Assembly (NCBI GenBank): GCA_963978905.1
Contig: OZ022256.1
Span: forward strand, 3,207,501-3,271,500
Origin: Trichostrongylus colubriformis
Lineage: Eukaryota; Nematoda; Chromadorea; Rhabditida; Trichostrongylidae
DNA: 64,000 nt
Direction of reading: 5' to 3'
Under the pieces are notes generated by a model. It was given only the letters and a program-made list of their open reading frames with translations, made no database searches and was not told the origin of the DNA. Of the stretch, positions 49,962 through 61,704 are shown piece after piece. Numbering within the stretch: the stretch's first letter is position 1; every line of letters begins with the position of its first letter. A program made the translations under genes and the position numbers.

Positions 49962-50900
49962 CTGCGGTTTAGGGGAGACGACCTGTGGCGAAGTTTGCGT
50001 TGAAAAAGGCGATTGCGGTCGCATATAGGAATATTCGGATATATCGCGCTTCACTTCGAGCCGCAGTGCTTCACTTTCCGAGGTGCTGCAAGGGAAAGGC
50101 AATGTTTATGGCTGGCTCCTATGGCCTTTCGCCGTCTACATCTATTTCTCAACAGCGAGTGATGTAGACTGTAACGCAGCTTCAGGATGTGGGATCCATG
50201 TTACAGTAATCCTAACGTGAAGTGAACGCGTTTGCCGTAGAGTCTATGGGAACTACACCTCATTTGGCAGCTTTTTTCTGCTACTGCCCACGCGACCATT
50301 GTTATCTGGGTTTTATGGGCTGAATGAAGTTGTTGATGCAGTTTCAGCATACATGCAGCGAAAGTAATCATCAGCTTATGCATTCAAATGCATATCTTCA
50401 CATAACCATCGAATGCAGGAGACAGGAGCACCACACCCTTTTCCCACCCAACCCAACTGAGGTAGGCAGAAATAGGGTGCTAATGTAGTTGGAGTTGCAC
50501 TTCACTGTGATCGGCACCGTTGTTGATTTTGCTTAGGATTTTTACCTAGGCCTTAAATGAAGGGGAACCTCTACCAGGACACTCCCAGGTGTCGAGGAAA
50601 TGAGGCGCTTCAGTACAACCTCCCTCTCCACAAGGACCAAATACGACCCCATTCCCTTCTTTGAACTCTACAATACCATAACTGTTTCCTGATTGTATAG
50701 TTGCGATGTGTTTTATTGCTATGAATTCGCATTCTGACCTGGAGCAAAAAGATATTTATTTCACATTTCCTCATACGGATTCGCTGCGTAACCGCCCTTC
50801 GTTCCTTATCTGCCTATTGAAAATTTAGATTTTAGTGCTTATCGCCGACCTCTGCAGCAGCAGCAGGTACGACCCTCCCCTTCTATGCTGTCAAATGCAG
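49962..50900 (+). repeat. Tandem-duplication block B
   Basis: Uninterrupted counterpart of block A. It gives the pre-insertion state for the foldback at 42213 and the MITE at 44377. Confidence 0.85.
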
Positions 50901-51840
50901 GCTAACCATGAGCGAAGAGCAGGGTGTGATTCCACTTAAGTGAATAGTGAAAGTTAGATAAGCCAAGAAATCGTTGTGATTGTCGATGCAATCATACTAG
51001 CTGGTGGTTCGGTGAAACATCACATTCTGCTGGTCACTTGCAACAATTGCGCACTTCATTGACACGACACTCACCCATATTGATGGGTTCACCCCACTGA
51101 CAGCACCTCAAGCTTCGGTAATCAAACTTTTATTGTTTTCCATGGAGAAAACCAAACGACGAAGTTCATGAGGTGACGATTAAGATTATTGTAGACCTTG
51201 AGAGATCTCAGCAATATGATGATAACTTCAAATTTCAACTGGATTTTTAGCAGGAGCTACAATGATTCTGTAAAATGTTTCGGCAGGCTGATGCGAAAAG
51301 ATTATCAGCAACGAGGAAAACTACAAAATGAACCGAAATGTACCAAAGATGGATGACGAGGCAAGACTAGCAAGTCTGGAATCATTTTTCCGCGACTATA
51401 TGTGCAGGGGGTGCCAAAAAAGTAATTTTGCGCATGGCTCACATTCGTCAAGCATACAAAACGTAGGGAAACACTAGAGATAAAAGTGTAAAATATTTGC
51501 GAAATGTTCCTCTAAAAATAAGAGCAAGCTGTGACTCACTATCACCTTCATTAAATTGAGAGGCCTCAAGCCGGCGCAGTCGGGCTTCAGAGCACCTACG
51601 GCATCAAGGTCCGCTTAAAACAGTGGATGAAAGATTCTGTCTGCCAGGAGCAAAACTGCCTTTGCTTGAGGCTCAGCCACATAGCAATCCCAAACTAGAA
51701 ACACAAATCAAAAGCTGTGACGGCTGAAGCAACTCGAAAAGGCAGCACGATATGGAAACTGATGTAGCGATAAAGGAAATTCTTTGCCCCAGAAGTCAAC
51801 GGTTGGTTTATGCGTGGGTCTCATCCTTCATCTTCCTTAA
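50901..51840. other. Intergenic sequence, nothing recognised
   Basis: AT-rich, with no convincing frame, repeat or RNA gene. Confidence 0.45.
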
Positions 51841-52268
51841 AAGAATCGTCCACGGAAAATGAGTTTTTGTGTTACCCATATGTTTATGTTGTATTTGCCT
51901 AATGTTGGTCTCATGCAAAATTTCACGCGAAAAAATGTGAATCTGGCTGAGATACAGCACTACAAAGTGCGGTCCCAGTGGGCGGGGCCTCCGTGTAAAA
52001 GCCTCGTCCCGTCGTGCGCCGTGGTCGGAGACGCATTGTAGGAACAGAGGGTTACGTAAACAGTGCCACTCTCCGTTCCCAACGGCGGCGGACGACGGGA
52101 CGAGGCTTTTACACGGAGGCCCTGCCCACTGGGACCGCACTTTGTGGTGCTGTATCTCAGCCAGATTCACATTTTTTCACGTGAAATTTTGCATGAGGCC
52201 AACATTAGGCAAATACAACATAAACGTATGGGTAACACAAAAACTCATTTTCCGTGGACGATTCCTTT
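51841..52268. repeat. Foldback MITE, about 430 bp, family Q
   Basis: Nearly perfect inverted arms: AAGAATCGTCCACGGAAAAT to TTTTCCGTGGACGATTCCTT. Inner pair AAAGCCTCGTCCCGTCG and CGACGGGACGAGGCTTTTAC. Best preserved copy of the family. Confidence 0.92.
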
Positions 52269-53205
52269 AAAGTAGTTTTGTGTACATTTCTGGGAAAAAT
52301 CACTTGCAGCTGCTCCCTCGCTTGCATCCGACTCATAATTTTACATGGCCCTTGCTTGGTTGCTTCATTTTCGTGGTATACATTTCTTCGAAGCAGAAAC
52401 GGTAAATCTCTGCCCTTCATTGGTTTCCTGCCGACTTTGTACCGAACTAGAACAAAAATGGAGGTTATGATACTTCCAGTAAGAGGTACATCTCAAGAGT
52501 GACCATTCCTCCAGCAATGCTTTCCGTTGACAAATACTCTATTTACCGTACACGGAAATTCAGTCTGGTTCCGCCCTCGGTCCATTAACATTCACGATCC
52601 TCTGTTGATCTTCGCGTCTACTGTAGAACACAATTCAACTTCAAGTGAATGAGTTCATAATTATAAGTTACATACCATTACGACATACTTGAAGTGAGCA
52701 GGCCTAGCAACATGACATCCATTCTTGCTTGTGACCAGTTTCTAAGCGGTTGCCAACCTCTGAGCTTCTCAACAAGAGATTTTTTCGGCTTGTGGTTCTC
52801 TCGGTAGACAGGCATTTGTGCCATCAACAATATTGGTCTCCTTGCATCAGCATCGAAGATCTTAATCTTAGTCAAGGGTAGAGAAATGTATTCGTTTTTC
52901 TTCATACTGCTATTAAAAATTGCTCAAAATCGGCTCTCACCATCCGCTTCAGCCACTTACTGTTGACTTGTGACTGGAAGAGATAGCTGCAGCTCTCATA
53001 GTGAACCACAATATATAAATTACGTTTTCCCCTGAGAGTGGGCTACTGTTGCAGGTAGGAGAAGGTGCACGATAAATATGTATCATTGCGGATTCTCTAT
53101 CGATAAATATTTTCAATTATTGTTGTGGATTTCGATAAGTATTGTTGCGGAATCTCCAATATCTCAATCTTATGAATTAGCACCTATAACTGAATGATAC
53201 ATATA

Positions 53206-54060
53206 CAGGGTGCGATAAAAGTATCGACCGTGCGACAAAGGCTTACCTTTCTGGGAAGAAATGAGTAATCAACATGAAGTTCACTGGTGAATGTGACCTA
53301 CAAACAATTCCAACTAAAATAACACAACATGGCCTCCGAATTCGATAGGATTGCCTTTGCCTCAGGCACAACGACAAGGAGAACGAGAAAAAGCATTTGC
53401 GGTAGCTCGCAGGTGGTCGTCGCACAAATCATGCCATGCTTTTGTAGGAGTAATCTTGAAAAACCGAACGAATTGTAAAAAATGGCTTTGCGCTCCAAGA
53501 GTCTGAACAGGATAGTAGAACAGCTCAACATTCTAGCAGTCTGAAGGGCGTTGTTGCAAGGCGGTGCGCCGTAGTACCGAAATCCCACATATCCGGCAAC
53601 ACTTGAGCCAAATCCCAATCAGCAAAACAAACTCGAAGGTGCCATCAGTAGACACATACATCCCTAGATAATACCTCATCTTGGACCCAATCCGGATGAA
53701 TTCTAATGGGAGACAGCCCGGACTGACACGGCGTAGTTGCGGACACAGCAGTGGTCTCAGAACAGCCTCCACGACTTCACTACTTCACAGCCATGACCGC
53801 CGGATAGTATGAATTTTACCCGCTCAATTCTTTCCGAATTATCTTAAAGGGCGAAGCTATGCACTACAAATTGCCCCATTCTATAAATGATGTTGTGGCG
53901 ATAGTTTTAGACAATTTGCACACAGTCACCTGCGTCCGACGACATAAGCCTTCCCCGCAGTCTTCGCGATCTATTTTTTGAACAAAATTCCTGTTAATAT
54001 CTCCTTTCTAGTTGAAATGGTAAGACTTTGATAAGCGGTCAGTACTTTTGCCGCACGCTG
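53206..54060 (-). mobile_element. Tc1/mariner-type element, degenerate
   Basis: Ends CAGGGTGCGATAAAAGTATC and GTACTTTTGCCGCACGCTG are inverted repeats flanked by TA. On the minus strand a broken frame includes TKAWHDLCDDHLRATANAF and GKGNPIEF, which resemble the C-terminus of Tc1-like transposases. Stops and frame shifts make it inactive. Units I and III lack it between their CTAGCACCTAGAGCT-like and GTTCAAC-like flanks. Confidence 0.78.
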
Positions 54061-54913
54061 TAAGTTCAACCCTTTTCCACACTTCAGATAAGCACGTAGC
54101 ATTCTCGAAGGCACTGATAGGGGTAATGTGAGCAATGAGAACAGCTAAGCGAGTCATTCAAATCAAGGCTACAAGGCCATGGGTGAATCGTTAGGTCAGG
54201 ATTTCTAATTGTGGTGTCGCACCCTAGTCGCCATCAGCGCGAGCTGCCGCAGCCGGTTGAGACCGTTTTCAACAGCTGCCATCTGTTTAACGTGGATCGC
54301 CCCTTTAATGTAGCCTGTCCCCTTTGGAGTCAACTGTGAGGGTCACCTGGTTTCTGACTGTTTCATTCGGTTTTTGTGGCATTTGCATACCATTACTCTT
54401 TGGCTTCCACGTTTAACAATGCTTTCATATTTGGCACAAACTACTTCTACCATTGCCTTTACAGCAAAACCACTGATAAGACGCCCGGGGTATTATAAGT
54501 GTGCAATCAAATGTGTGTCCTGAGTATTACCCCGGACGCGGTGACTCTTTCATCCTCCAACAGGGGTACCTTCATTGGACCTCTTTGGTCCAAGAGTGAG
54601 ACGGTATATACGTAGCGCTCCCATTTGTTTGTGCATAAGCTCCTAGGCCAGTTATAGTACAAAAGGTATACAAATCATAATAAAGAGCTGTGCATCTTTT
54701 AGTAGTCCCTCTAGGCTATCAAGGGCTTTACATGTTCTTTCGGCAATGCTCGATAATGGCGAAGAGACCAAACAGCTTTGCAACTCTCCTCTAATCACTG
54801 CTAAAGTCTTAGTGGGTTTTTGAGCGGTATGATGGTGGTGTGGTGGATTGTGGAACTATAGTACTTCTAAACAACCACTTGAAGGTTTCAAATCATGTTT
54901 CATTTCAGAAACA

Positions 54914-55775
54914 ATGAGCCTAGCCGTGCTCTTGGTCCTAATAATTGCAACACTCGTGCATCTCTCGCAGGTAAGAAGATATTCAAAAATTAGTGCTGTA
55001 GCGCTGCTTATAATCAAAAAAGTTTCCTCTCATTTTTGCGTCGGCCTCGCTGTGTTTAAATCTTTTCTGAGATGACATAGCATAAAAGCTCACCATTTCC
55101 TTCATATACTTTATGCTCTCAACGGTCATCGCAAAATGAAAATGTAGGAGCAACATTCTGTCTGCAAAAGAAACATTTTTGATTTGTCTTATCAAAAGGA
55201 TTTGTTACAGATCACTCCAGCTCTGTCTTGCACTTTCACAGAAGAACCATACCCACAAGTATTGGACTATGACGAGGAAAAGACTACCTTCAAGACTGGT
55301 GATAGTAGTCTAAAGGATTGCCTCAGGGCTTGTTACGAAAGTCAGGAGTGTAATATGATCGAATTCGATAAAGTAAGTTTCTTACGACTTTATTGTTCAA
55401 CAAAAAATACCTTGACTGGGATTCATCCTTACAAGATGTGTTTACACTTACCCTCTATGATAGGAAAAGTGGATCGAGACAGAAGGTCTAGGAGGCTGGA
55501 TGTTGTGTAAGAAACTGAGCCTTAGTTCAATCTTTCTTGGGAAACTAAAGTACGAAATAAACCAGTGCCATATTTCTCATTGTTTTCCTTCTTACTAAAG
55601 CACCCCGGCTGATGTTTCTCTCAATTTAGGATGGCTGTCTCCTCCTTGTCGATGGTACTGCGAGTGGCCCGGATCCTGGAAAAACGAGTTCTACAGGTCG
55701 CCTTTTGAGCTGAATAGAAATATCTTCGACACAAGCTGTTCAACCATAGAGGAGTCCGATATCGATGCTTATTGA
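54914..55775 (+). CDS. Small secreted Cys-containing protein (PAN/apple-like), copy 2
   Basis: Exons 54914-54970, 55211-55372, 55464-55485 and 55630-55775 join in phase to 128 residues. Signal peptide MSLAVLLVLIIATLVHLSQ; mature ITPALSC and then CLRACYESQEC match the copy 1 framework, with three extra Cys later. The stop aligns with that of copy 1. Exon 3 has one extra base relative to copy 1 and its donor is weak (GTCTAG). The first half of exon 4 is therefore read in a different frame from copy 1, and a second indel restores the shared frame before DTSCSTIEE. It is a plausible functional gene or an early pseudogene. Spliced-leader-type AG five bases before the ATG. Confidence 0.6.
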
Positions 55776-56339
55776 ATTTGTTGATGCCATATGTATGCCA
55801 TAGCATTGTACTTGGCAGTGAGTCATTCTACGTCCGTGTAATGTCGACTGTAAAGGAAAAATCAGTGTGTTGTTTTCTTTTTCACTGAATATGTGTTTGA
55901 TAAACTGTTGAAGGGTCTCATTTTGCGTTACCTAATCCCGTGATTCAGATAGTTGAGGTGAATTCGACGATCGGAGCACGGAGCGGATGGGCATCACCAA
56001 CATTTTTGCTTTAACAACCATGAAAGACATAACAGCAACGTTTTTTGTTTCTTTATTTATTCTCCCATGAAGAACACAAAAGCCACGCATAAGATTAGCA
56101 ATTATAAAACAATGGAACGTGGGGAACATACAATGGAACGCGGGAAACATACCATCGAGGTAAATTACAGTGATTTTATTTATAATTGTTTACCTCTCAC
56201 TTAAAAATCAGATGCGCTGTTCAATCAATAGAGCAGCGTTTAGAGTCAGTTTCAATTCATTGAATTAGCCGATGCATAACTCAACGGGGGAGACAAGTTC
56301 CTCAAGTGGAATACCAGGCGATCTTGGAAGATGGAAGCC
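55776..56339. other. 3' flank of copy 2, no gene
   Basis: Matches the start of the 3' flank of copy 1 (TGATAAACTGTTGAAGG-like), then unique AT-rich sequence. Confidence 0.4.
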
Positions 56340-57060
56340 TGCTCCCATCTAAAGAAATCACAATCAAAAGAATTCCATAGCTTAGCTACCCGAACCAGAA
56401 GCGAACCCTCAAATGTCGAGGTGTTTTGCTTATAGGGACGTATGCGAAAGGGATGCGCCCTCGAGGTACCGGTAGTGGGAGATTATTCGAAAAGGTCACG
56501 CAATTTCGAACAGGTTTCGCCTGTGGTAGTTTTGTAAAGTAAGCTGTGATCAAGAAACTATCTTGTGAAAGCTAGTTTATCAGCACCGAGTTTATATAGA
56601 CGCTGCTCGTAGGGGAGCATGCTAACACTCTTCCGAATGAAGCAGCGATGAGTAAAGCTTTTCTGAACTTTCTCGATTTCTTCTATCAACAATCTCTTGT
56701 GTGGAGACCAAACAGGGCAACAGTGCTCTAGAAGCGGCCTGACATAGAGGATAAAAAGCCGCAATAGCAAGCACGTAACCTAAAGGATTTGAGTATAAAA
56801 TTAGTTCGAGCACGTGCACTCGATGATATGTCCTGAATGTATTCATCGAATTTGAGCATTTCATTATGATACCTGGGTCACGAATTTGACGAACACGTGT
56901 GAGCGGCTTCCAAGACAGCGTAAAAGCGAAGTTAGGGTGGTTTCTTCCAGTACCCATGGTGGCCGTTTTAAGGAAAGAAATTTCGAGTTGCCACTTCTTT
57001 AACCAGCATTCAACAGCATCAGTGGCAGTCGTAGAATATTTTCCCAATAGAACAATCTGA
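56340..57060 (-). mobile_element. CR1-like reverse transcriptase fragment, degenerate
   Basis: Minus-strand text spread over two or three frames: LKKWQLEISFLKT; LRLFILYVRPLLEHCCPVWS; IEEIEKVQKSFTHRCF; MLPYEQRLYKLGADKL; then RVRFWFG near 56400. This is the C-terminal third of a CR1/LINE reverse transcriptase with stops and frame shifts. It is a different, older lineage from the copies at 15240 and 31676. Confidence 0.8.
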
Positions 57061-57683
57061 GGTGTTTAGATTAAGCAGGTGTCAGTAGAATATTATCCTG
57101 TTTGCTACCCGTAGGCTTTCAGTACAGCACACTCTTATCTGTACAACATATGGAAAATGCGACACATAGGAAAGCGTGCACCACCCAAATCTCATATTTT
57201 ATTCTTAATCATTATGTTATTTTCCTATTTACACTGATAAAGGCATGCACTGTTATTTGTGAACGTATCGACGCTAAATGAGCTCGGAACAAGAGCCACA
57301 CTCACAATAAAACCTCTGAATTATCCTTGTGTGGTAAATCTATCTCTTCAGGAAATATTCAAGCACCAGAGCACTCTTACCATTCATGTCCTTTGTAGGA
57401 TGTGCGGAAGCGCTTTCGAAAAGATCTAAATCCATTGCGTCAAAGAGTTGGACTTCCATGCTTGCAGATTAGACCTGATCCGGCCAACCACCGAGCTGTC
57501 AAAGAACCTGTGCCCCGACTTTGCCTGTCATATGGATCTTTAACAATCTTAAACTTTGAACTTGTCTTGAAACCCTTGCTATCTTGCTCAATAAGTCCCG
57601 TGGGGAACAAATGTTAAAATAACTTTCTGGAACACGACCCCCATCCCCCCAAAAATCACGCTCATCAACTGCCTAATCATAAG

Positions 57684-58040
57684 TACAAATCATATAAAAT
57701 CAAAAATAAATAGTTAATCATTTATAGTTTGATATTTTCCATTACAAGAATGTTTGTCGAACAGTATTCGACATATCGAATAGGTAGACTTTGTGCGGTC
57801 AATGGATGTGCCTTGAAGGAGGAACCAGAACTAACATATCGCTTAACCTTGAATTAAAATTACATGAAATCAAAAATAAATAGTTCACAAAAATCTTTCT
57901 TCGTTTATAGATCAAAATCGCATTTTTTAGAAAGCAAACACAGCTATTTCATTACAAAAATGTTTATCGAACGGTTCTCTAGATATCAAATATGTAGACT
58001 TTGTGCGGTCAATGGATCTGCCTTGGAGGAGGAACTTTCT
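57684..58040 (+). repeat. Tandem duplication, about 170-190 bp unit
   Basis: ATCAAAAATAAATAGTT..ATGTTT(G/A)TCGAAC.. and TAGACTTTGTGCGGTCAATG occur twice (57697 and 57867 for the first block; 57784 and 57993 for the last). The second unit contains an open frame with CRLC but no gene evidence. Confidence 0.8.
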
Positions 58041-58179
58041 CTGCGTGAATCCATCATACTTGTCAAACGATATTTCACAGATGACCAGCAAATGCGCGAT
58101 GTAACATTTCGAGCTTCCTTCGAGCAGAGAAACTGATAGCGGTAATGCCATCTGTGTAGCTGTGACGTGATTGGTCCCA

Positions 58180-61020
58180 GCGAATTTAACGGTTTTTTGT
58201 TTCAATTACAATCAATTGTGTTCGAGTCAAAACGTGATCTGCCAAAGTTGGGCAGTGCAAAAACCTAATATCTACGAGCTTTTCATAATTTCTCTGACCA
58301 CGGTAGAACATGAATGGATTATTCAGTCTCCAAGTGCCTGGCAACGGGACATCCCCAAATGTGGCCGATTTTTAGCCGGTTGCTAACCTCTGAGCATCTT
58401 CAAAAGAAATTTCTTTGGCTTGCGATACTTTAAGTAGTCATGGATCTCTGCCATCAACTCGTCTCTTTGCAACGTCTCTTTGCATTAGCATCAAACATCT
58501 CAGTCTCAGTGAACGGTCAAACGATAGAATCTGTTTTCGACACACAATCATTTTTCAAATTCGGCTTTCACCACCCACTCTAGCCACTCACTGGTAAGTT
58601 GTTCTAGAAGAGGGCACAGCTATATCTTCCGCAAGGTCACAAAAAATCATCTACTCTTCTACCTGAAATAGCTGTGAAATGGGTTGCATACGGAGAGTGG
58701 TCTACGACAGGTTTTCTATCATAATAATATAATCCTATGAACTAGCACTTAGAACTGAACGTAAACATGTTGGTTCAACTTGCTTACCGTAGGACATACT
58801 TTGATGAGCACCACCTGAAGACATTGGTAAGGGCGATGTGGGTAGTCAGAAGTGCTGATGTGAGTCATCCAAGTGAAATCTACGCGTCCAGAAAGACTAT
58901 GGTTGTATGGGTGTGTGGGTGTAAGTCTATGAGAAAGACAATGGGTGTAAGTCAAGGTTTCTCATTGCAGCATCGCACTCGCGGCGCCATCAGCGCAAGC
59001 TGTCGCAGCCGGTTTGGTATTCGTTCAGGAAGCAATGCTGGTACTGTGGGAGTACTTTGCAGAAACAATACTCAAGCTTCCGAACAGGGTGGAATATCCC
59101 TCCTATATGACACCTCCTTGGTGTCAACTATAGGGGGGCATCTTCAAAGCTGCACACTTAAAGACAATCTGCACAATGAAGAGTATATTTTTGCCTGAGC
59201 TTCAATGAAGGTAGCAATGTGTTTTTCCCACTTCTAGGCTTAAGTTAAACCACATAAACTACCGTCTATGGTGTGATACCCCCTATCATCATTGGAATTG
59301 CTCTTGGGGTGGTGCACTCATTTATCCTCTAACAAGAGTGTCTCTACAAGACTCCTTCGGTCAAGAATTGAGACGGTATCTATGCTCCATCCCTATTTTT
59401 CCGTATATAAACCTTTATGTCAATGTATTACGGTCAGATATAGTACAAAAGGTATATAATAGTAATCATACACTACACGTGGGTGTATAATTTTTGGTAA
59501 TCCATCTAAGGTCTCAAGGGCCGTGAATAATTCTATAATAACTCGCGATAATGACAAAGGAATCATCAGTCCTCATCGCATATCATCAAATGTGATAGGT
59601 AAGGAGGCAAACGGCATCGTAGCTCCTATTCAGTCATCCTTGAACTTTCTGTAATTTTTTTAAGCGTCATGACGGCAGCGTGGTGGACAGTAGAACTGAA
59701 GGACTACTGATCAACCACTCGAAAAGATCTACTGATACTCGTTTCAGGAACAATGAGTGTAATCGTAATTCGTGTCATAACACTAGCTACACTCTTGCAT
59801 CTCTCGCAGGTAAGAAGGCGTTCTAAAATCAGTGCTTAAGAGGCAGCTTCAAACTCAAAGAAGTTCTTCTCGTTTTTTTTTACGATAGCCATACACGCTG
59901 TGTTTGAACTTCTCCTGTGGCAGCATGAATTATAGAATCTCACCATTCATCATAAACTTTGTAATTATGACTGTTAACGCATTATAGAATGAATATGTAT
60001 CAGTAGCATTCTTTCCGTGAAGCAAATATTTCTGACTTGCCTTATCGAAATGATTTGTTCCAGATTACTCCTGCTCTGTCCTGCGCACTCACAGAAATAC
60101 CTCACCCGAATACAGTGACCTACTCCTCCTACCATTTCGAGAATAAACTCGAGAATTGCTTGTAGTTGTGCTCCGGAAAACCATTATGTAATCTACGACC
60201 TACATACTACGATCAGGTAAGTTTTTATCCACAGTATTTTCCGTAAATGTTTCGACAAAGAAGTTCTGACTAGGATTACTTAAAAACTTTTACAATTATC
60301 CTTCCATGACGGAAAAATGGGCCGATACGAAAGGTTAAGGGGCTAGATAATTTGCAAGGAATTCCATTTCTCTCTTGGGAAGATAGATCATGAATTTGGG
60401 CAATGCTATGTCTGTTACTATATTTTGCCTTACAAAAACATGCTGGCTGATGATTCTTTCATTCACTAGTCTGGCTGCCTGCTGTATGAGAATGGTGCTA
60501 CAAACGGCACGGATTAGCATCTTGCGATGACAAAGCCCAAAGAACGCTTCTTCGTGGTGGATCACAATTTCATTAATACATGCTGTGCAACAGTAGAGGA
60601 ATGGATCGAGTCTGATTCTAATAAACAATGAAGCTGTTGATGCTATCTACATGTCATGAACTTGGCAGCGTAAAAAATACCAAATAAAAAGAGGCTTCCT
60701 CTTTTTCAGGTTCCGCTATTTCTGTTGTTTCCACCCAGCAAATACGATTGATCAAGGAAATTATGAGAATGTGGTCAAAAAAGAAAAAGAACACTGAGGC
60801 CAAACTCCTATCAAAGTAAGAGAATATGAATCTATCAGAACTCAGTAAGTATATTCAAAGACAAAAAAGTCTAGCGAGGAAAGGGTTCCAAATTCACACG
60901 GAACTTTGAAATGAGACCTGGATGGGTCGATAGAGCTCCGAATACTGATTATAACTGTGGAAACAAAATTGTAAAATGCCATTCTAAAGCGAGTTAGGAG
61001 GGGGGAAGGTCAAAGTTAGC
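58180..61020 (+). repeat. Secreted-gene tandem unit III
   Basis: Aligns with unit I over its whole length without the large insertions. Landmarks: TCGCACTCGCGGCGCCATCAG at 58974, CTCCTTCGGTCAAGAATTGAG at 59350, gene at 59753, CCACCCAGCAAATACGATTG at 60730. Confidence 0.82.
59753..60631 (+). pseudogene. Small secreted Cys-containing protein, copy 3, pseudogene
   Basis: Exon 1 (59753-59809; MSVIVIRVITLATLLHLSQ) and the spliced-leader-type AG are intact. Exon 2 (60064-60216) has an in-frame TAG at 60163-60165 where copy 1 has CGG. The exon 3 acceptor CAG has become CGG at about 60310. Exon 4 (from 60480) has a TAG in place of the Trp after GTD, although KERFFVVD and EEWIESD remain. Closer to copy 1 than copy 2 is. 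Confidence 0.82.
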
Positions 61021-61049
61021 CCGTGACATCCCATTGGCGAGGCACTTTG

Positions 61050-61270
61050 TCATAGCACGGCCGCTTCGGATCCAGCACTGGCTCGCTGGCAGTGTTCCGT
61101 ATCTGCAGGATAGGATTCGTGGGTTTGCTCCACGCCGATGCAGATTTCCTTGCATTTTGTGTTTCATTGTCAGTAAGTGCTATTCTTTTACTTCTGCACG
61201 TTTCGTTGCCCTGGTACCTATCGCACCCATCATTTACTCCAGCACTTTATCACGTTCCTTCGAAATAGCC
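61050..61270 (+). other. Paralogous hydrophobic exon-like segment, copy iii
   Basis: Frame AVFRICRIGFVGLLHADADF then LAFCVSLSVS, with an uninterrupted TTGTCAGTAAGT. It follows copy 3 as copy i follows copy 1. Confidence 0.4.
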
Positions 61271-61704
61271 GACACTTGGCTCATGATCTGCAGTATGCGA
61301 TGGTCTCGCAAGCTCGTCACAGTTTTTTTCAGAAGTTTGTCTATTCCATTTGAGGGACTCTGGGAAAATTCAAAATTCATTATTAAGGCATAAAAGTTAC
61401 GTTCGAAAAGAGCGAAATAAACAGGCTCCATTATGGTATAAACAGCACAAGATGAGATACCAAAATTTAATCAAAAATTCACTCAGACAGTGATAATTCG
61501 GAACCGCAAAAAACTTTCCAAATCAGTTAACAGCTGGTCCTCTGTTTGGATCCGCTCATAATCTGACATCACTTCCTTGTTTGCTCTATCCCTGTACATT
61601 CCTTTGGTAGAGAAACTGCATTTCCTCCCTCTCTATTGGTTCATTGTCCACTTTTATTTGCGGAATAGTAGGCAAGATAGAGCACACGATACTTTTAGTG
61701 GAGG

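Larger units (their letters stand above)
52640..55900 (+). repeat. Secreted-gene tandem unit II
   Basis: Aligns with unit I from TACGACATACTTGAAGTG.. (unit I 45617) onward, including the conserved GGTC..GAGTGAGACGGTAT block at about 54587 and the gene at 54914. It differs by the element at 53206. Confidence 0.78.

Noticed and set aside
61034..61393. 119-codon plus-strand frame
   Set aside because: The frame conserved among the three paralogous segments is a different one.
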